This document shows positions 61,115-64,000 of a stretch of 64,000 bases of DNA, one piece after another. The position numbers and the translations under genes were made by a program. Position 1 is the first letter of the stretch, and every line of letters begins with the position of its first letter. The notes beneath the pieces are model-generated. The model did no database searches, was not told the DNA's origin, and was given only the letters and a program-made list of their open reading frames with translations. Source of the stretch: Williamsia sterculiae (GTDB taxonomy: Bacteria > Actinomycetota > Actinomycetes > Mycobacteriales > Mycobacteriaceae); contig NZ_FTNT01000003.1 of NCBI RefSeq assembly GCF_900156495.1, positions 434,001 to 498,000 on the forward strand. Direction: 5' to 3'.

Positions 61115-61762
61115 ATGGCCCGCCCGAGACTCCATACCCTGGACGACCTGCTCGACGTTGCCGAACACATTGTGACCAGTGGCGACCCTGCTGGGCTCAC
61201 GCTGCGCTCTCTCGCCACCGCAGCAGGTGCGTCGAACGGCTCGATCTATCACGCGTTCAAGTCCAAGGATCAGCTTCTGGCCCGTCTGTGGCTGCGGTCG
61301 TGGTCACGGTTGGGCGACCTGATGGGCGAGGCGTTGTCCGCAGCAACCGACGGAGGCCGAGACGGTGTCGGCCGCGATGCCGTGGTTGCCGTGGCGCTGG
61401 CGCCCGCGGAGTTCGCCGACCGCTTCCCGGCGAGCGCGCGCTTGTTCTTCGCGCAGCGTCGAGACCAGTTGTTCTCGCTGGATCTTCCCGACGATCTGGA
61501 AGCCGAGCTTCAGTCGGTGCAGAAGCGCTTCGTCGAATTGCTGATCACGTTGGCGAAGGGCGTGTGGGGGCGCGCGGACCGCGAGGCGGTCGAAGCCATC
61601 TCGGTGTGTGTCGTCGACATCCCCACCGGCATCCTGCGTCGGTTGATCCTCGAGGACCGCGAGGTCGATCCCGCTTCCCGCACGCGACTAGAAGCAGCCG
61701 TACGGGCCGTTGCCACACTTTCGCCTCCACCCCCCACCCGCACATCGAGGAGCAACTCGTGA
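61115..61762 (+). CDS. TetR-family regulator of the flanking catabolic genes
   Basis: The 215-residue protein has HTLDDLLDVAEHIVTSGDPAGLTLRSLATAAGASNGSIYHAFKSKDQLLARLWLRS, a TetR domain at residues about 6-60. The ligand domain contains FADRFPASARLFFAQRRDQLFSLDLPDDLEAELQS. ATG 61115 is used; ATG 61103 is also in frame and neither has a ribosome site, so the mRNA may be leaderless. Its stop overlaps the OYE gene start (GTGA), so it is co-transcribed with it. Confidence 0.85.
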   Translation: MARPRLHTLDDLLDVAEHIVTSGDPAGLTLRSLATAAGASNGSIYHAFKSKDQLLARLWLRSWSRLGDLMGEALSAATDGGRDGVGRDAVVAVALAPAEFADRFPASARLFFAQRRDQLFSLDLPDDLEAELQSVQKRFVELLITLAKGVWGRADREAVEAISVCVVDIPTGILRRLILEDREVDPASRTRLEAAVRAVATLSPPPPTRTSRSNS

Positions 61763-63042
61763 CAACCCATTCAGAAACCACCGCAGGGCACGCCCGATCG
61801 GGGGCCGCGTCAGCCCGCTCGGTACTAAGCCGGTCATTCGAGCTGCCCAACGGATTCGTGATCCCGAACCGGCTCGTCAAGGCCGCATTGAGCGAGGGGC
61901 TCGGCGATCGTGACGGAGCGCCCGGAGCGCGGATCCAGCGTCTCTACCGGCGCTGGGCAGGCTCCGGTGTCGGGCTGAGCATCACCGGCAACGTGATGAT
62001 CGACCGACGACACGGGCTCGGTGAGCCCGGCAACGTCGTCGTGGAGGACGAGCGCCACCTCGAACAGCTGCATGCCTGGGCCGAGACCACGAAGGCCGGC
62101 GGCTCGAAGGCGTGGGTGCAGATCAATCATCCCGGCCGCCAGACACCGCGCACCCTCACGCCGCACCCGGTCGCGCCGTCCGCGGTCGGACTGCAGGGTT
62201 CGGCCAAGATGTTCGCCACGCCACGCGAACTGAACGGTGCCGAGATCGAGGATCTGATCCGTCGGTATGCGACCACCGCTCGGATAGTGACGGAGGCGGG
62301 CTTTGACGGTGTACAGATCCACGGGGCCCACGGTTACCTTGTTTCGCAGTTCCTGTCGCCGCTCGCCAATCAGCGCACCGACGCCTGGGGTGGTACGCCG
62401 GAGAAGCGGCGTCGCTTCGTGATCGAGGTCCTCGGAGCGATGCGAGCCGAGGTCGGCCAGGACGTACCCGTCTCCATCAAGCTCAACTCCGCCGACTTCC
62501 AGAAGGGCGGCTTCGGTGAGGACGAGTCGCTCGAGGTGGTACACGCGCTGGCCGACGAGGGCATCGATCTGTTGGAGGTCTCCGGAGGCACCTACACCTC
62601 GGCGGCGATGCTGGGCGTCGACGCCTCTCTGAAAGAGAGCACGCGTCGACGCGAGGCCTACTTCCTGGAGTACGCCGAAAAGGTGCGGGCCCAGGTTCCG
62701 CGGCTACCGCTCATGCTGACCGGTGGCTTCCGCACCGCCGACGGCATGAGCGACGCACTCGCCTCGGGCGCGATCGATCTCGTGGGGCTCGGCCGACCGC
62801 TCACGGTGCAGCCCGACTTCCCGGCCGACCTGCTGGCCGGTCGCAACGAAGAGAGCGTGGTCAACCCGCGCCGCTCCGGCATCAAGCTGCTCGACAACCT
62901 CACCGAGCTCACCTACTACAGCGTCCAGATGTGGCGGATGGCCGCGGGCAAGGAGCCTGCGCCCGACCGCCACGCGGCCATCAACGTCACGCAGTACCTG
63001 CTCAACAACGGCTTCGAGAGCCTGCGCTCACCGCGCGGCTGA
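61759..63042 (+). CDS. OYE-family NADH:flavin oxidoreductase
   Basis: The 427-residue FMN protein has SFELPNGFVIPNRLVKAALSEGLG, WVQINHPGRQ, the substrate motif VQIHGAHGYLVSQFLSPLANQRTDAWGG (His-x-x-His region at its start) and a C-terminal FMN phosphate loop, MLTGGFRTADGMSDALASGAIDLVGLGRPL. OYE enzymes reduce activated C=C bonds with NAD(P)H; the 2,4-dienoyl-CoA reductase group is similar but here no iron-sulfur C-terminal domain is visible. GTG 61759 has GAGGAG upstream. It follows the TetR gene in the same operon. Confidence 0.88.
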   Translation: MTTHSETTAGHARSGAASARSVLSRSFELPNGFVIPNRLVKAALSEGLGDRDGAPGARIQRLYRRWAGSGVGLSITGNVMIDRRHGLGEPGNVVVEDERHLEQLHAWAETTKAGGSKAWVQINHPGRQTPRTLTPHPVAPSAVGLQGSAKMFATPRELNGAEIEDLIRRYATTARIVTEAGFDGVQIHGAHGYLVSQFLSPLANQRTDAWGGTPEKRRRFVIEVLGAMRAEVGQDVPVSIKLNSADFQKGGFGEDESLEVVHALADEGIDLLEVSGGTYTSAAMLGVDASLKESTRRREAYFLEYAEKVRAQVPRLPLMLTGGFRTADGMSDALASGAIDLVGLGRPLTVQPDFPADLLAGRNEESVVNPRRSGIKLLDNLTELTYYSVQMWRMAAGKEPAPDRHAAINVTQYLLNNGFESLRSPRG

Positions 63043-63196
63043 TACCAGGGAGACCACCCAAGCAGACCATCGAAAGCCGCGAGGTATCAGGCAGGTGTTG
63101 CGCTCCGACGTACCACCCGGATGTCGCGGGTGAGGAGATCGCCGGCTGGGTCGCTCCCCACAACGGCTGTGCCCGCGCCGATCACGAGGAGGCACG

Positions 63197-64000
63197 ATGA
63201 GCAACCAGAAACACGCCCGCGACGAGCGCCAGGTCGCGCTGCACGCGCGCAACGTCCGGTGGGACTGGACCGGTCTGCCGATGCATTTCATGGGCGGCGA
63301 CCCGATGGCCACGCACATTGCCAACGGCATGAACATGCTGCTGCCCGAGGGTGAGGTCTTCTTCGTGCAGACGTTCCAGGAGGCGCTGCCGCTGATCAAG
63401 GACGAGGCGATCCGCGAGGACGTCGTCGGGTTCATCGGCCAAGAGGCGATGCACTCCAGCTCACATCAGTCGATCCTCGATCACCTCCAGGCCGAGGGCC
63501 TCGATGTCGAGCCGTTCACCCGGGAGATCGAGCGGTTCTTCCGCAGGGTCCTCGGGCCGCGTGACCTGACCGGTCGGGCTCGGCGCTCGTGGCTGATCGA
63601 ACGCGTCGGAACCGTCGCGGCGATCGAGCATTTCACGTCCTGGCTCGGCGACTGGGGCCTGAACGCGAAGGGGTGGGACGAGGGACTCGACCCCACCGTC
63701 CTCGACCTGTTCCGCTGGCACCTGGCCGAGGAGGTCGAGCATCGTCATGTCGCGTTCGACCTGTTCACCCACCTCGACGGCAGCTACTTTCGCAGGATCC
63801 GAGCCTGGGTGATGGCGTCCGCCGGGCTCGCGATCCTGTGGGTCAAGGGAGTCGCCTATCTCATGTCCGTCGACCCGGAGCTGTCCGAGGGCAATCGCCG
63901 GGCAACCTGGCGCGCCTACCGCCGCGCGTACAGGAAGGGCTACGTGTTCACGCCGCGTGAGACGTTGATGATGTGGCTGCAGTACTTCCGGCCGTCCTAC
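63197..64000 (+). CDS. PF10118-type metal-dependent hydrolase, C-terminus cut by window edge
   Basis: ATG 63197 with GAGGAGG upstream opens a frame that runs to the window end with no stop, 268 residues. It has VRWDWTGLPMHFMGGDPMATHIANGMNMLLPEGEVFFV and the metal-ligand sequences GQEAMHSSSHQ, AIEHFTSW and AEEVEHRHVAFDLF (Glu/His positions of a ferritin-like di-iron site). It also has a membrane-like helix AWVMASAGLAILWVKGVAYLM. The family is annotated as metal-dependent hydrolase, with oxygenase-like relatives. It lies 154 bp after the OYE gene in the same direction. Confidence 0.85.
   Translation, partial: MSNQKHARDERQVALHARNVRWDWTGLPMHFMGGDPMATHIANGMNMLLPEGEVFFVQTFQEALPLIKDEAIREDVVGFIGQEAMHSSSHQSILDHLQAEGLDVEPFTREIERFFRRVLGPRDLTGRARRSWLIERVGTVAAIEHFTSWLGDWGLNAKGWDEGLDPTVLDLFRWHLAEEVEHRHVAFDLFTHLDGSYFRRIRAWVMASAGLAILWVKGVAYLMSVDPELSEGNRRATWRAYRRAYRKGYVFTPRETLMMWLQYFRPSY

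Overview
The window is high-GC, densely coded actinobacterial chromosome. Several features point to a mycolic-acid-containing Mycobacteriales member such as Gordonia, Williamsia or Rhodococcus: many TetR regulators, a carboxylic acid reductase, FadE/Ltp-type beta-oxidation genes, fused acyl-CoA dehydrogenases, and GTG/TTG starts with ATGA- or GTGA-type overlaps. The genus is inferred from gene content only. I saw no rRNA, tRNA, CRISPR array, transposase or phage gene.

Layout. 1-4862: cell-surface glycan genes, two glycosyltransferases on the minus strand (one cut by the window edge) and a WcbI-like protein plus two glycosyltransferases on the plus strand. 4875-9727: a gamma-glutamyltransferase lipoprotein, katG with a hairpin terminator, and a small ORF. 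9746-14414: an aminotransferase and a methylmalonate/malonate-semialdehyde dehydrogenase divergent from a PucR-type activator, probably an omega-amino-acid (beta-alanine-like) catabolic unit. 14415-22183: a TetR gene and a divergent six-gene operon (Ltp1-type thiolase, SRPBCC protein, MaoC hydratase, SDR, double acyl-CoA dehydrogenase, alpha-methylacyl-CoA racemase) that together make a branched-chain beta-oxidation pathway. 22306-25695: carboxylic acid reductase. 25926-35888: a mixed region with a PspC protein, an amino-acid permease, an ArsR/reductase/AHSA1 operon with a perfect operator, a VOC protein, an SDR lacking its catalytic tyrosine, a PhoD phosphatase, a P-loop protein, a TMEM175-type channel, and a small heat-shock protein behind a CIRCE element. 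36063-47350: four regulator/enzyme or regulator/transporter units (two MFS exporters, an aldo-keto reductase, an amidohydrolase with an APC permease and an alpha/beta hydrolase), most with inverted repeats between the genes.

47399-49621 is the most unusual locus. A TetR gene, a 114-residue membrane-anchored peptide ending in a Gly/Ser/His/Cys-rich tail, and a DUF692 (MNIO) oxidative enzyme with a C-terminal extension are translationally coupled. It has the architecture of a RiPP or metal-binding-peptide operon. 49702-55561 is a tightly overlapping plus-strand operon (SDR, acyl-CoA synthetase, SDR, patatin, Baeyer-Villiger-type monooxygenase) resembling the mycobacterial mymA locus.

55673-57046: an HxlR regulator and an enoyl-CoA hydratase share a 20-bp upstream motif. 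57308-64000: a minus-strand catabolic operon (two SRPBCC paralogues, enoyl-CoA hydratase, MpaB-type oxygenase, epoxide-hydrolase-like protein) faces a TetR gene, an OYE-family reductase and a truncated PF10118 metalloprotein. A duplicated 20-bp element between the two sides suggests common control by that TetR.
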